From Parus major (taxonomy: Eukaryota; Chordata; Aves; Passeriformes; Paridae), in NCBI RefSeq assembly GCF_001522545.3, contig NC_031769.1, positions 23,855,617 to 23,919,616 of the forward strand: 64,000 bases of DNA. The letters are read 5' to 3'. The position numbers and the translations under genes were made by a program. The notes under the pieces were generated by a model. It did not search any database. It saw nothing but the letters and a program-made list of their open reading frames with translations, and was not told the origin of the DNA. Below, in pieces: positions 14,605 through 27,100 of the stretch; positions within the stretch are counted from its first letter, which is position 1, and every line of letters starts with the position of its first letter.

Positions 14605-14694
14605 AAAATTAAGAGAAATGTTACAGAAACAGGCTCTTTCAAACTCTTTAAAATTAAGAGAAATGTTACAGAAACAGGCTCTTTCAAACTCTTT
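14605..14694. repeat. Perfect tandem duplication, 2 x 45 bp
   Basis: Bases 14,605-14,649 and 14,650-14,694 are identical over all 45 positions (unit begins aaaattaagagaaatg). They are directly adjacent with no spacer. Perfect identity in neutral AT-rich sequence implies a recent duplication or an assembly artefact. Confidence 0.95.
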
Positions 14695-17284
14695 TCCCAG
14701 TGCAATTGCAAGCACTGGGAAATATTGTTTATTTTTCTGCTGCACCTGCACCTGGTTTCAAGCAAAACCTCTTCAGCCCCAGATGGTCAATTTTTAACGC
14801 TGCTCACAGCAGGAAGCAATAGTCTGATGGCTGACCCCTTGGTACCATCACTGTTTCTGCATTAAATTGAGAACTGCCAAACAGAAAGAAAATACTAGGA
14901 GAAGAAAACAGGACATAAGCAGCTCCAAAGTTCAAATAAGAAAAGAAGTTGAGGATTGTAAAGTGGAGAGCACAGATCTTAGGCTGAATACATACATTTC
15001 CATATGGAGATGACAAGTCAAAAATAATACATAGGTTAATTCCTGTTAGCAACATTTTACCCATTTGTGTTAAGGCAATGGGAGGCTGAAAGTACTTGTT
15101 CCTCTCAGAGAAATGCCAGGCAAAATCCCCATATATGATTTTCTCATACTTCTTGAGGAGACAAAGGGTGAAAAGCAAAATGGTCACCTGTGCTCAGGCA
15201 ACACCTCTGTGCAGGCACAGGGCAAAGCACAGGCTGGGGGCCACAGCTTCCTGTCCTTCCTCACTCTATAGAGCTCCTGCCAGGTGAAATGGCAGGAATG
15301 GACATCTTCATATGATCTCCTATTTCCTAGTATACAGTTTTAAACTGTTGCAGGGTACAGGAAAATTAATTACTTCATAAGAAGTATAAAAAATATAATT
15401 AATAAATAATAATAAAATGCAATAATAATAAAAGAATTCATAAATTAATAAATGACAAATTAATTTCAGTGCAGCATTTGACCTGTATTTATTTGTTCAT
15501 TTTTAATGTTCTGCAATCGTTTCAGGCAGCCTTAGTGGTATAGCATTCTCATAGCTGTAATATTTATATATCTACATCTGCAAGACTTCAGTTTGTGTAA
15601 GCCTCATCCAAGTGTTAAAAAAGGACCTCACAACACCTCTGTGCTCTGCTAGATGCTAGTCTGACCACAGACACTTGCAGAATGAGGGGCTGAATATCTG
15701 GCCAAGTCCGCAGGACACTCCAGTGGCAGAACAAATTCATTACTGCTACCAGTTAATGTATGGTCGTTCCAGTTTTTCACTGATTTCCATCTTTTAGAGT
15801 CATGAGCATTAAAAACAGTATCACCCCTCTTTTTACAGACAAAGTGGAGCACCACAAGCTTGCCAGCATAGCCCTTCCATCAGCTGAACATCATACAAAG
15901 ACTGAGTATGGAAATACAAAGTGAGACATCTTTTCTTTTTTGTCTTTCCAGGCACAAGTGAGAGTGTCTACCAATTGAGCTACTGTCTCCCTGTCTGTGA
16001 TGATGAAATGAGATCAGCTGATGTTTCTGTATGATGTCACATATCTTGAAAATTGGATGAGAAAAGTGGGTTCTCATACTTTTGACTGCATCTGATTCTA
16101 ACTTTACAGTAGATTAGATTCCCTGCTAGAGACCGTTAAATGTGCAAGGGAAAAAAAATGCACTTAAGGCAGAATAGTAAAGGATGAAGTCTTCAGCTTT
16201 TTCATCACCAGATATGCTAAGCAGAAGGAGGTCCTATGAGGGGTTTGCAGCTAGTTAGGAAAGGAGGACCCTGGCATTATTTAGCTGGCTATAATCTCTG
16301 CATTCAAGGCATGAATTGGCAGAAGCTGTTGGGAGGAGACTGTAACAGCCTGGCCCACAGTACTGATGTCTGCAGGAGGAAAATGGCTAGCCACAGGCAA
16401 ACAGACCTGTCAGCAGAAGAAGTTTAACAGAAGATAGATCTTCATTCATAATTTGGTTCTTCTAATTCTCTACAGGGATTTGGGGTTAATGCCAGATTAT
16501 ATCCCTCTATTTTACAATGCCAGTATAATATTCTAGCCATTCTTTTTAATGTAAGAAAGAAGTTAGAACATTCTAGTGAAAACTATGACAGGAAAAACAG
16601 CAGAGCAAAAGTAAAGCTATTTGAACTCTCCTAAACAGTGCAGGGAACTCTGTTCAGAGACATTACAGAAAGGTTTATTAGAATTGCCTTTGGAAGGGAA
16701 ATGGGGGAAACTTTTCTTGGTTGCATATTCATAAGACTTAAAACGTGTTAGGCCTTGATTTGGTCTAAAGTTGTACTGTGTTTGAATGGCTTAGAAACTG
16801 TAACAGGAGGAAAAAAAGTAGAAATTCCATCCTGCTTTAATCACTGCCCACTCCGAGCTTCCCTAATGACTTCCAGATGCATTCTTTTTAGGCTATTGTT
16901 TTGGCACAGTTTCCAGACAACTTTTGGGTCTGTTAACAAAAAAAAAAAAAAAGGAAAAAAGGAAAAACTCTGCCCTCCCCTCTCTTCTAACAGAAAACAG
17001 ATTTCACTCTGGTTATATAAATGTGTGATGAGCTGGAGAATTAAAATGCCTGTTGCTTTCTCTTCAACCTCCAGGAAAATTTCTGATATAAAATGAAAGA
17101 AAAATACTCCTTGTAGGGAAAGAGTTGAAAGCAGATTCTGTAGAATCTATGGATATTTATGCAAATACAATGAAGTTGAATAAACTAAAAAACATTACCT
17201 CTACAAACCTAACTCCCCATCACAAAATAATTTTCATGCTGCTGTCTCTGCCCTGTTGAGCCATCTAAAGCAAATAATCTTGAT
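14695..17284. other. Intergenic, no gene recognised
   Basis: No coding exon or known repeat is visible. The longest open stretch, about 127 codons on the minus strand near 14,804-15,187, has no recognisable domain. A 15-A run at 16,938-16,952 is followed by a purine tract. AATAA-rich sequence occurs near 15,370-15,460. Confidence 0.55.
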
Positions 17285-17340
17285 TCTTAGTGCCTCAGTT
17301 TCCCCCTTGTGAAATGGAGACAATAGTGCTTAGTCACAGT
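17285..17340 (+). repeat. MIR-like SINE fragment
   Basis: The segment ttagtgcctcagtttccccc, followed by a ttgtgaaatggagacaatagtgc-type block, closely follows the MIR sequence around TGCCTCAGTTTCC..ATCTGTAAAATGGGGATAATAGTAC. This is the best of three MIR-like matches in the window. MIR/CORE-SINE relics are abundant in mammals and rare but present in other amniotes, so this would be an ancient insert. Confidence 0.55.
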
Positions 17341-17895
17341 ATCAAAAATTTCTATGATCTGCAGATGGAAATCACCTTGTATGGCAGGGTCAGAACATCC
17401 TCTAACACACCTAGGGGATGACACAAGAGTCATGATGCATTTGTTAAGCTGGAGAGCAAAACAGCAGTCCCCTCTGCAGTGCTGTGTTTGATGCCCATGC
17501 ATGGCTGTATTGTATTTGTAAGGTACTCTGTTCCCTTTGGAACAAAATAACATATTAGTGCTAAGAACTCCTGTCTTTGAAAGCCAGGTTGCCACTGCTT
17601 CCTCCTTAGGCACCTCACCAGCCCTACTTTTTCAGAGGATAAAACCCAGAATGCATTATTCTATATCTTTTATGAGAATTCCACCATTCCTCTACTCAGA
17701 CATTCTTTCTTCCCCTAACACTGTTGTTCATCTCAAAATGTCCACCCCCATCGCTGTTGTGTCTTCCAGCCTTCCCATCCATAAGGGAAGAAGAGATATA
17801 TCCCACATCTTATGAAGAACATATCCTTTTATCAGTCCTGGACTGCCTCAACAAGTCTGAGGTTTAGGTGCTGGCATCTTCTGCATCTTGGCTAC

Positions 17896-18373
17896 CAAAA
17901 ACTCCATCCAGCCTGACCTTCAATGTTCCCAGGGATGAGGCATTCAACACTCCTCTGGGCAACCTGTTCCAGTGTTCCTTCACTCTCATAAAATTTTCTT
18001 CCTTCTAGCTAGTCTGAAAATACCCTCTTTTACTTTACAACTGTTATCCCTTCTCCCATCACTGCAGGCCCTGCTGAAAAGTCTGTCTCCATCTTTCAAA
18101 CCTCCTTTAAGTACTGGAAGGAAACAATAAGGTCATTCCAGAGCCTTCTCTTGCCTGGGATGAACAATCCCAACTCTCTCAGCCTTTCCTTATATGAGTG
18201 GAGTTCCATCCCTCTGATCATCTGATGATCCAGGCCTCCTCTGGATCCACTCCAGCAGCTCCATGTCCTTCCTGAGCTGGGCACCCCAGAGCTGGGTGCT
18301 GTGTTCCAGGTGGGATCTCTCTCACCAGAGCAGAGCAGAGGGGCAGAATCCCCTCCCCTGCCCTGCTGCCCAC
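17896..18373 (-). mobile_element. CR1 LINE fragment (minus orientation)
   Basis: The plus strand reads the reverse complement of the 3' part of CR1: a block like atccagcctgaccttc, then gggcaacctgttccagtg, tactggaaggaaacaataagg, ccaactctctcagcc, and caccccagagctgggtgc. The order and spacing match the last part of the CR1 reverse transcriptase ORF and its 3' UTR. The minus-strand reading frames are broken by several stops and indels, so it is a dead, 5'-truncated copy. CR1 is the main avian non-LTR retrotransposon, and this copy is one of the reasons I call the window avian. Confidence 0.9.
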
Positions 18374-20544
18374 AAGATACATAATTACCCTGAGGCTAAT
18401 TGCTTTGTGTTTCAGAGATGCTTTAAGCAGTACCAGACTAGATGGTCTCCAAGCAGCAAGCACTTTTTGAGAATCAACCTTCTTGATTATAAATTATTGA
18501 GTAACATTATTTTATGTAAAAGTAAAACCAGCTGCTCCTGATAAGCTGGGAGAAGGGGAGTACTTGGGAAAGCTGTCTCTAGAAAACTTTCAAAGTGTTG
18601 GCCAGAATTAGACTGAGCTAAGGAATTTGCAACCCAATTTTTGCTTAATTTTATGACTTGTAATAGAATAGGTGGATCTGTCTGTTATGAGGTACTGAGA
18701 AAGAATTTATTTCAGTATTCAGCACACTAATCAAGTGCAAGTCAAAGACCAATAACTCTCAGCAGGACTACAAAATCAATGGTAACAAAAGGAATTTTGA
18801 TTTATCCCTTCTTTTTCATCAGTTAATGAGTTTATATTAGACAGGGGAGATCTATGACAATTCTTCATTAAATAAAACATTTACCAATAAAGCATAATTA
18901 AAATTACTCGTATTTCTCAGCCAAGAGAGTATCTAAAATGGTACAGAGAACATTGCAAATTTTAATCTGTAAGAAGAAAAGAACAATGCCTCCCTCTGCA
19001 ACTGCTAGCACCAATTTGGATTTAAAATGAAATCTAGGTGATAGGCACAGATCTCTCCTGAGGAACTGGTTTAATAATTCCTTAATCCTAGCAGAATATA
19101 CTCTTTACTATATTTAAATTATAAGACTTTGAACCTCTATTTTACTGTCTCTTACAATATCTCAACATCTGTGAAGCCAAAACATTCTCTTTGCCCATAG
19201 AAACATAAATGAGGATACACCTTTGGCTTCACAATGAAGACAAAGTGTGTCCATACCAGAACACTGGACGTGCCCAGAGGGATTCTGTACACAGAGGAGA
19301 GCTGTAGGTACTGGTTCTGGGTCAGGAAACCTTTTTGGATCACTGTGTTACATACAAGGATGATTTTGGGGCTGATACCTGGAATAGGCAGAGAACCTCA
19401 CAACTCTTTGGCAGACTATGGCCAAAAGCAGCCCAGGGACCATTCTGACAATACAGAGCATTTGTAGTGCCCAAGCAGCCCCCTTGTTCAATTTCACCTC
19501 TGTGATCATAGCCAGCATGGCCCAGGTGTAAAGGAGAATGTACAGATTTTGTGCACATACAAAGCAACACTTGGCAGAAAAGTTTCAGATAGCTTAGAGG
19601 CAAAATTGGAAGTTTCACATCAGAAAATCCACACCATGCCCTTTGATGTGCATAGGTATCAAATAATTTTGGATAAGTGGTTCTAAGTTTCACTTTTCTT
19701 TGCCAGATTCTTCTTGATCACCAGCATTACTGTTGTCATGAAAAGTTCCCAGCTCCTGCCAAGGTTGTGCAGTGCTGAGCTCTTTGGCAGACATTGAAAT
19801 AACTCTTTTAATAGCAAGCCCATTTAAAATTTAAGAAACTCAATTTATTAAATATAACAGAAATGTAGTGCTGAGAAATCAAAAAATCATCTTAATATGT
19901 CTCTTTATTTCTAATCGAGGTCAAATATTTCTAGATGAATGTGACACATACTTAATATTGTTTTAAAACTTGTAAGGAAGTTATTTCTGTCTCAAGAGTG
20001 GCAGTAGGTAACTAACATCAGCAGAAATTTTTTCTCTAATTGATAATCCAAGATTTTTGTCTTCTGAAGAATGAAAAAATTGCTTGTTTTGCTCTAAATG
20101 AAGTGAGAACAACCTTTCATGTACTGAAATAATGCAGATTATATGTCCATTCAATCTTAATTTCCTCAAAATTATTTTGTTAAACCTCTACCTTATTGAA
20201 TGACTGCTTGCTCCTTTGCTTGCTCTCACTCTTGGACTCTCCAACCTGTTCCCCATGCATCTCAAGACTGAAAAAAGCTGAGACCTCATGAGTGTGGAAA
20301 AATGCTATTTAACTGCTGACACACAACATTTTTATTAATACACTTCTGAATGACACAGGCAAAGCTGCAAAGAGGCTGTGCCATTGACTCACGCTCAGTT
20401 TTCTTTTGTATCCTCCAGATCCTTCTCTGAGGTGTTAACACCCACCAAGGTTAACTATTCACTGTGTATGAATTTTGTGTATGAATGTTTGCATTCCTTC
20501 CTAAACTTATTTTGCTAGTGTTTGTTTTTATTGAATTATCTGGG
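18374..20544. other. Intergenic, no gene recognised
   Basis: AT-rich, CpG-poor sequence. A minus-strand open stretch of 117 codons (about 19,340-19,693) has no recognisable domain. No known repeat beyond short A/T runs is visible. Confidence 0.5.
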
Positions 20545-20636
20545 TTTGCTCCCTCTCTCCAAGTTGTCAAGGTCACTCTGAATCCTAATGGTAATGGCTT
20601 TCAACCCCTGCCACCACTGTGGTGTCACACTTAAAT
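20545..20636 (-). mobile_element. Old CR1 reverse-transcriptase fragment
   Basis: The plus strand contains ctctccaagttgtcaaggtc, actctgaatcctaat, then caacccctgccaccactgtggtgtca. Read on the minus strand this gives a peptide ending IQSDLDNLERG, preceded by a TP-QWW-GL-type segment. It corresponds to the CR1 RT stretch that normally reads about DTKLGG..NTLEGR..IQNDLDKLEEW. Frames are damaged and flanking CR1 sequence is no longer readable, so the insert is old. The exact ends are uncertain. Confidence 0.6.
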
Positions 20637-22079
20637 GTTTTCCTGATCTGTTGAAATCTGCCCTGAGAATCTTGAGCAGAGCAGAACTCACATAAAGCTC
20701 TTTCAACATTAAAGAAGTATCCTGAATCAAATATTTATAATGAAAAACTAATTATAGGATACTATATTTATGGCATTGTCTAAGACTGTCCCACTACAAG
20801 ACTACTTATCCAAACCTAATTTCTAAAACTTGTCTCCAACTTCTTTTTTCTTCATCCTTTATGAATTCTACCTTCAGTGATTTCTCATAAACAGGGCTGC
20901 CCCTCCCTAAAACTGTAAGAATTAAGGGCAGTGATATAATGTAGACTAAATGTAGAGGGAGAGTCATTTCATGCAGATTTATTTTTGGCAGGTGGTCTTA
21001 AAAAGTTTTTCTTAACATCTTCACTCCCTATTCATTTGCCCTTTCTTTGGGAAGGGCCTAATGAGAAATCTCATCCCAGAGACAAAAAAGTAACAGCCCC
21101 AGGATATGAGTTACCTTTTCACTCATAGGTGACTTGATGCAGCATTGGCAACTCTGATGGCTCAAGCAGGAAATTGAATTAACAGACTTCCAGAGATCCT
21201 GATCAACATACCTGACTCTGTGAAGTGGTATTTGCTACTGCTGGAAAGGGTTTTTCAAATTTTTTCACATGAACTTTTTTTTTTTTAAGGAGTTTTTTCA
21301 AATCAGAACTTTTTCCTGATGTTTATTTAGTTTTAGTGCATTTCTGGGTATTTCTAAACATTTCAGGAATGGTTTTGCTTAAAAATTTAAAAAATTGTTG
21401 TTTATAAACCCCCTCCCCCCACTATCATACTATATACTGAAAAGTTTTTGTAAAAAAAAAACAACAAAACAATTAAAATATATTTAAATCTTTTATTTTT
21501 ACATAAAATAGGTGTTTCTAGCAAAAATATTGATCACCAAAACTATCAGAAACAAAAAGGAGTATGAAAAACTTTTCAAGCCATGTAAAATGGCATTTAC
21601 TAAACTTTCAAAAAGCAGAAAACTCTTCGGCATTCTTTTCATTAAAAAAGCAGCTTAAAAACTTATTTTGCAATATTGTTCACACATTTTTCATTGCTGA
21701 TCTCATATTTTCTAAAATCTCAATAATATAGGGCACTCCTATACATAAACGTTAGCTTCCCCCTTTGTTTACAGGACCTTGAGCCCTGGTGCATCTCCTC
21801 CTCAAGATCCAGGGGGCAGTTTAACAAAAGTTATTCCTAGTTTTTGCCCAGGCTTTGTGTTCAGCCTGGATATGGTCTGTCATTTGTATCTTCCTGACAC
21901 GTCATGAAGTGAAACAAGCCAGCTTCTCCTAGCAGACATTCCCCACAAGATTCTTTTTATCTTACTGTGCACAGACTGTTTGAAGCCCTGCCTCTGTCCT
22001 CTGTGTGTTTTACAGTTTATTTTTTCACTCTTTCCTTGCAGATATGTGAATCAGCTCAGATTAAGTTTAAAAAAAATAA
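20637..22079. other. Intergenic, no gene recognised
   Basis: AT-rich sequence with no open frame of note. It contains T-rich runs (about 21,280-21,290), a CCCCC run near 21,413, and an A run near 21,452. A polypyrimidine tract with ttgcag at 22,036-22,041 resembles a splice acceptor but nothing coding follows it. Confidence 0.5.
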
Positions 22080-23087
22080 TAATGCAGCATACGGGGTCTA
22101 TGTTGTTCCAAGGAGCTGGGAAAATTTTTAGGCATAAAGGGAGAGAGCAGGGAAGTTTAGACATTTGTTTTCCATTAAAACTGCTCTTCCGAGTGCTGCC
22201 GAGGAGAATGCGGCTCAGGCTCCGTGTGCTTTCCGAACTGAAACACAAACACCTCGCTGCAAATTGCTTTTTATTTACTGCATGAGCTCAGTGACAAACT
22301 GCTTCCTACTCAAGGTATGGAACTGAGAACTTTCCTCCCCTTTCACGTTATTTCCCTGTGATTTTTCAGAAATACTGGTACCTCCCTAGCACTGTTTTTT
22401 ACAACCAAGTATTTTGCACTTAAAAATGGAAAGCTTCAGATGTGATAGGGTAAGTTCTAACCCACTATAATAAAGCACAGGCGGAGAGATAAAGGCAAAA
22501 TGTCCTTTTGAATGGTGAGAAGGAAAATTTAAAATTCTCTGGTGTTCCAAAAAAATCCATAGGATGCAGAAATACCATGGGAAAGAACGTTGACAAAATT
22601 TATGCTTGTGGGTTAAAGATGCAATTACTTTAACAAGAAAACTTGCAGGTCAAAAAGCAAAGGATTCCCTTCCCCCCTGCTCTGCTTGAATATTTTTTCC
22701 AGGGATTTCAGAACTGCAGGATGACGTGGAAAGGGGTAATAAAACCCTTCGAGTCTCCGGGTGTTCCGCAGCCTGGCCTCACTCACAGCAGCTCTAGACA
22801 CTTTAAAATTAAAAGTCCCACAGATTGAGTCATCTTGTCTCCCAGCTTCTCCCCCTTCAGAAAGAACAGGTGAAAAAGGCTGAAAATTTCCCCTGCAAAT
22901 GTCTCCATCTTGCAAACTTTACTCAAATTGTAACAGCATTTTTTTTAATGTTACTGAGAAACTGCAGTGAAAAAAACTCAGGTCCTGAGATCTCACAATT
23001 CTCAGTCTATCAGGCTGTTCTGCTACAAAAATTCTCTGTGAAAAGAAAAATAAGAAAAGAAAGTCTTTGTTATTCTTCCTGACTTCT

Positions 23088-23145
23088 CAGGTTTTGGGTG
23101 GGTTTTTGGTTTTGTTTTTGTTTTTGTTCGGGGTTTTTTGTGCTC
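23088..23145. repeat. T/G-rich low-complexity tract
   Basis: A run of GGTTTTTGGTTTTGTTTTTG-type sequence about 55 bp long. It is low complexity and of no evident function. It lies inside the CpG-retaining block, between its two denser parts. Confidence 0.7.
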
Positions 23146-23587
23146 TGTGGCTCTTAATTTGGAATTGTTGACTCTCTTCTTGTCCTGATGGTCACAGGGG
23201 ACATACAACATGCATACCATATAATTGGGAAGCGGTTCAGGAAGCTGCCACGTCTGTAGGGCTCCAGCGCACAAAAGGAGGCGGAGGTAGCAGGAATACC
23301 TTCTACTTGACGAACTTGGAAATTCTGGTGCCACATCAGCAGGAGCACGGCCCAGCACAGCACTCTTCAGTCACTGCAGAGCTGAAATGCACCACAGAAG
23401 TGATTCAAGGCACAAAACTACCCAAATGCCTGCTAATATCTGCCCTTCTGCCCCTCACATCTCAGTCAGCAGGAGATGGTACACACTTTAAACCTCTATT
23501 TACCACAAAGTGCCTAATTCCATTTAGTATACTAGGAAATTCCCAACTCTATATCCAAAAGCCTCTCAGCCAGCTTCTCTGTGAATC

Positions 23588-23640
23588 ATAGAACTGAGGC
23601 ACAGTGAGACTGAGGATATATCAAGACCATGCAGTACGAT
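23588..23640 (-). repeat. Possible MIR-like SINE fragment (minus)
   Basis: The plus strand reads agaactgaggcacagtgag, then an actgaggatatatcaagacc block and accatgcagt. This follows the reverse complement of the MIR core (GAAACTGAGGCACAGAGAGGTTAAGT...CAAGGTCACACAG) with several substitutions. The match is short and chance cannot be excluded. Confidence 0.4.
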
Positions 23641-24150
23641 TTCACAACCTTGTACCTGACCTGACTTGGGAGCCAAAGCCTAGCAGACAGAGAGAGCCAA
23701 TGCGGCTCCTACCCTAAGGAGACCCAGGTCCCAATGGCTTCTGGTTCTAGAACTAATTCAGGAATGTCTGTATGATGTTGTGACTGCCATGAAGACATAA
23801 ATGTCATTCTTGGCTAGCTTTGGTTCCGTTGTGCTCACATTCTGAGTAGCCAGCATACAGGAAACTCGAGCTTTTTTGTCCCAGAGGTTGGGAGAGGGAC
23901 TTTGAGCCACATGTATGGGACGCCTTACCTGGGTTTGGGCCCATTGCGTAGCTTTTTAACAGAGTGAGTTCATTTATAAACAGTGAAACGTATTTCCAAT
24001 TCTATGCACTATGAAGAGGTGATCCAGGAAAAATTCATGATTGTATTAGCAAGGCCAAACAGTGACCACTTGTATGGACACTTACTGTAGGGGTAGCAGC
24101 ACAAGTACGAGCATCCCATTTATCTGCTCAACCCCTAAAAGCAGCGAAGT

Positions 24151-27100
24151 GTGAATTAAAGAAAACCTTTGATTCATGCACCTTTTTACACCTATTTAAC
24201 CATATATCTGAAATAAGACTGTGTGTACACAGAGCCATGGCTCTACCTATTTCAGACATGATATATTTGAGGACAGAAGAGCCTGTAGAAGTGTCTGCTG
24301 TAAAAACCATCCTTGGAACCTATGAGAGCTGGCATCATATGCTGATTATTAACATTTATATTCACATGTACTTGGGATGTTGAAACATGCAGAAAAGAAG
24401 AGGGACATATAACGACTTAACAGGGACTATAAAAAGCTTATGTTGGAAGCAAAAAGGAGAAACAAATATCAGAATTCAGAGAAAAATGTAAGAAATAAGT
24501 GAAGTCTCCCCCCCCACAAAAGTATATTTTATCTAGACAGAAGCAAGTTGATTTAGATGTTTAAAGCTGGAAATTAATGTATTCAATTACTATTTTTCAA
24601 ATATTTTCAAAAAGTTTGAAGGAAGCCATAAATACAGCTACACAGAAGAGTGTTGGATCATCTAGAAAATAAATACAGTTGTGGACTGTTCTCAGTTGGT
24701 GGCTGATGTTCAGTTATCTCTTTTGTCTAGTCCAAGTGCACTTTTGAATCATGGAAACATAATCTCTTCACATGGGGAACAGAGACAATTTCCCATTTCC
24801 CAGAACAGATATGACTGAATAATTTACACATTATTTACCATACAAAAATTATGTGACTGTGTGAATTGTGGAATTAAATGTGTGCACAAATCCAGCTGAT
24901 GTCAAATTGCTCTGTATTCTATACTTGTTATATACACATCCATGTTTATGTGCTGAACGCTGCTATGAACTTATTGCACTGATATCTATTTTATGGCAAA
25001 AATCAAAGTGGTGTGAGGTGGCTGCAGTGTCATGGCAGGGCAGCAGCCATCCAACTCCACTACATTAATACCCCACCTCTGATAGAGACCTGCAGGACTT
25101 AGATGCCAGGGTAGAGGAAGTATTTATTTTTCTGGAACAACATCTGGCTCGTTAATGAAGTCCACAGGTGGCTATGCTGGTGGTTTCTAGTCCCTTATGT
25201 GGTTAGGCTCTGTGTGGACAGCTTAAAAAGCCCATCATGTCAATGACTGGCTCATTCAGCCTGAACTATTTTCGTTGGACTTCGTGGTACTGCGGGATCT
25301 GTGCAACCTCAGCAAAGCCTCTCCTGAAGTAGGTGCTTAAAAACACCTACAGTTCAGACCGGAAAAAGAGGTGGTATGTTTGTTTACATAAAGTTTAGCA
25401 CAGGCAAGCTACCATCTGCACAGTATTTCTGAAACTGGTTAGCCAATTTATAAGATTTTTGTTGTTAATAAAGAAATTAAACATATTATACACACAAATT
25501 AAAAGAGTGTTTTATGGCCATAAAGTCAAGCACCCAAATTCAAAAGATTGGAAGAATTAAAAATGTGTGGAAAATATTCAGAGTCAAACAAACTGGTATT
25601 CTTTTATCTTCAGAAATATTATTGAATACTTAACACAGCTCTGGACATATTGTTTTAGACTAGCTGCAATTTTCTGTAGAAAACTGAAATTTTGATTCAC
25701 TAATTCAATATTGCCTCACACCATTTTTAGTGCTCCACTCATAATAGCCCATTGTTAGCAATGTATTTCTTCACATTTCCTGATTTTCCCCACTGGAGCT
25801 TTAAAAACATTTGGATGGGGGGAAAAAAAAAAGAAAAAAAATCCTAGTTTCTTACCTCTTTCCACCTCTTTACACAGTGAGGAAGATAAAATGCATTAAT
25901 AACCCCACTTAGGTGGCAAAGATCGAAGAAGCAGGGGTTTTCTCCATTTCTGGTTCAATTTAGGTCAGTCAAATTGGTCCAAAAGTTCAGCAAAAAAGCC
26001 CTTTGGTCTCCTTTCTGCTGGTGCTTGGGGGTGTTATTGTGCAGCCCTGTATGGTGCTAATAGAGCAGGACCAAATTGAAATAACCTAGATTCACCTGTA
26101 TGGAGAGTAAACAGCTGGCTTCAGTAGGACACAGCGTTTCAACCCAGAAGCTTTACCACAGGTGTGTAATGAAGTCCACAAAGTCTTCCGACTCCACAAC
26201 TGACTAGAGATCAAAATGCCACATTGTCTCCGAAGAGATCTTTCAAAGACAAGGTTAAAGTGTATCATGAGTTCCACAGAACCTATTTATACTCGGTTGT
26301 TTCTCTCTACTTCAGTACAAAATCACTGTGAATGTCTAAATTCAACAAAACTTCTACTCAACCAACACACTAACTCATCTGCATATTTTGAACTTATTGC
26401 AGTTTAAATGTAAATTGCCTGCCTGAAATCACATCAACTATGTACAAGGCTGTATGTTCCACTAAGAATTATGAGTGTTTCTGATGGTGTGAAGAATGTC
26501 TTGCAGCATGACACAAAGGGAAATGCACTGATTACCTGTGCATGCAATGAATGTAATGGAAATCAGAATAATACATGTTTAACCTATGGTAAGGGCAACA
26601 TTAATGTACTCTTCTGATCTCTTGTATGACATCCTGGAAGTTCCTCGGGTGCAGAGACAATCTTCTGTAATGTTCCTCGCTTTTTCTGAACACATTATCT
26701 TCCTTCTTCACTGAGGCAGTGAAATGTATGTTCCCAGACATTTGAATGCTCAGTGCTGAATCAGAAAATCTAGACTCAAGCCATGTCCCAGAGCCAGCTG
26801 AAGGCAATCCCCATCTCCTCAGGGGCTGGGGTTCCTTCTGCTGGAGAGTGACACATGGAAGAAATACGGGAAATCTTTGAGTCCAAAGAAGATGGAGAAA
26901 ACCCCAGGCTTGGAATGGCTTGGGCTGGTGGAAGTGAGGAGGATCGCTAGCCTCTGGATGCAGAGTGTGAGATGTTGTGTCACAGAATGTTTCTGCCCAG
27001 CTGGGGATTCTCCCTGTCCTTTTCTTTCCCTGTCCAATGAGACTGGGAGCCCATCCACACCTGCCTGTGTAAAGTTTGTGTTGTTGCAGTAGGGAAAGAA

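Larger units (their letters stand above)
22080..24150. promoter_or_regulatory. CpG-retaining block, candidate distal regulatory region
   Basis: About 30 CpG dinucleotides can be counted in 2.07 kb, roughly one per 70 bp. Neighbouring intergenic sequence of the same length (for example 38,300-40,300) holds only one or two. The densest parts are 22,190-22,260 (six CpGs in about 75 bp), 22,720-22,775, and 23,220-23,350. CpG retention in bird intergenic DNA usually marks hypomethylated or constrained DNA. There is no coding frame or transposon to explain it. It sits 27-29 kb upstream of the COL1A2 start. Function is inferred only from composition. Confidence 0.35.

Noticed and set aside
21980..22285. 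Possible exon after the acceptor-like ttgcag at 22,041
   Set aside because: The following sequence quickly becomes A-rich with no recognisable coding pattern and no donor in a supported frame.
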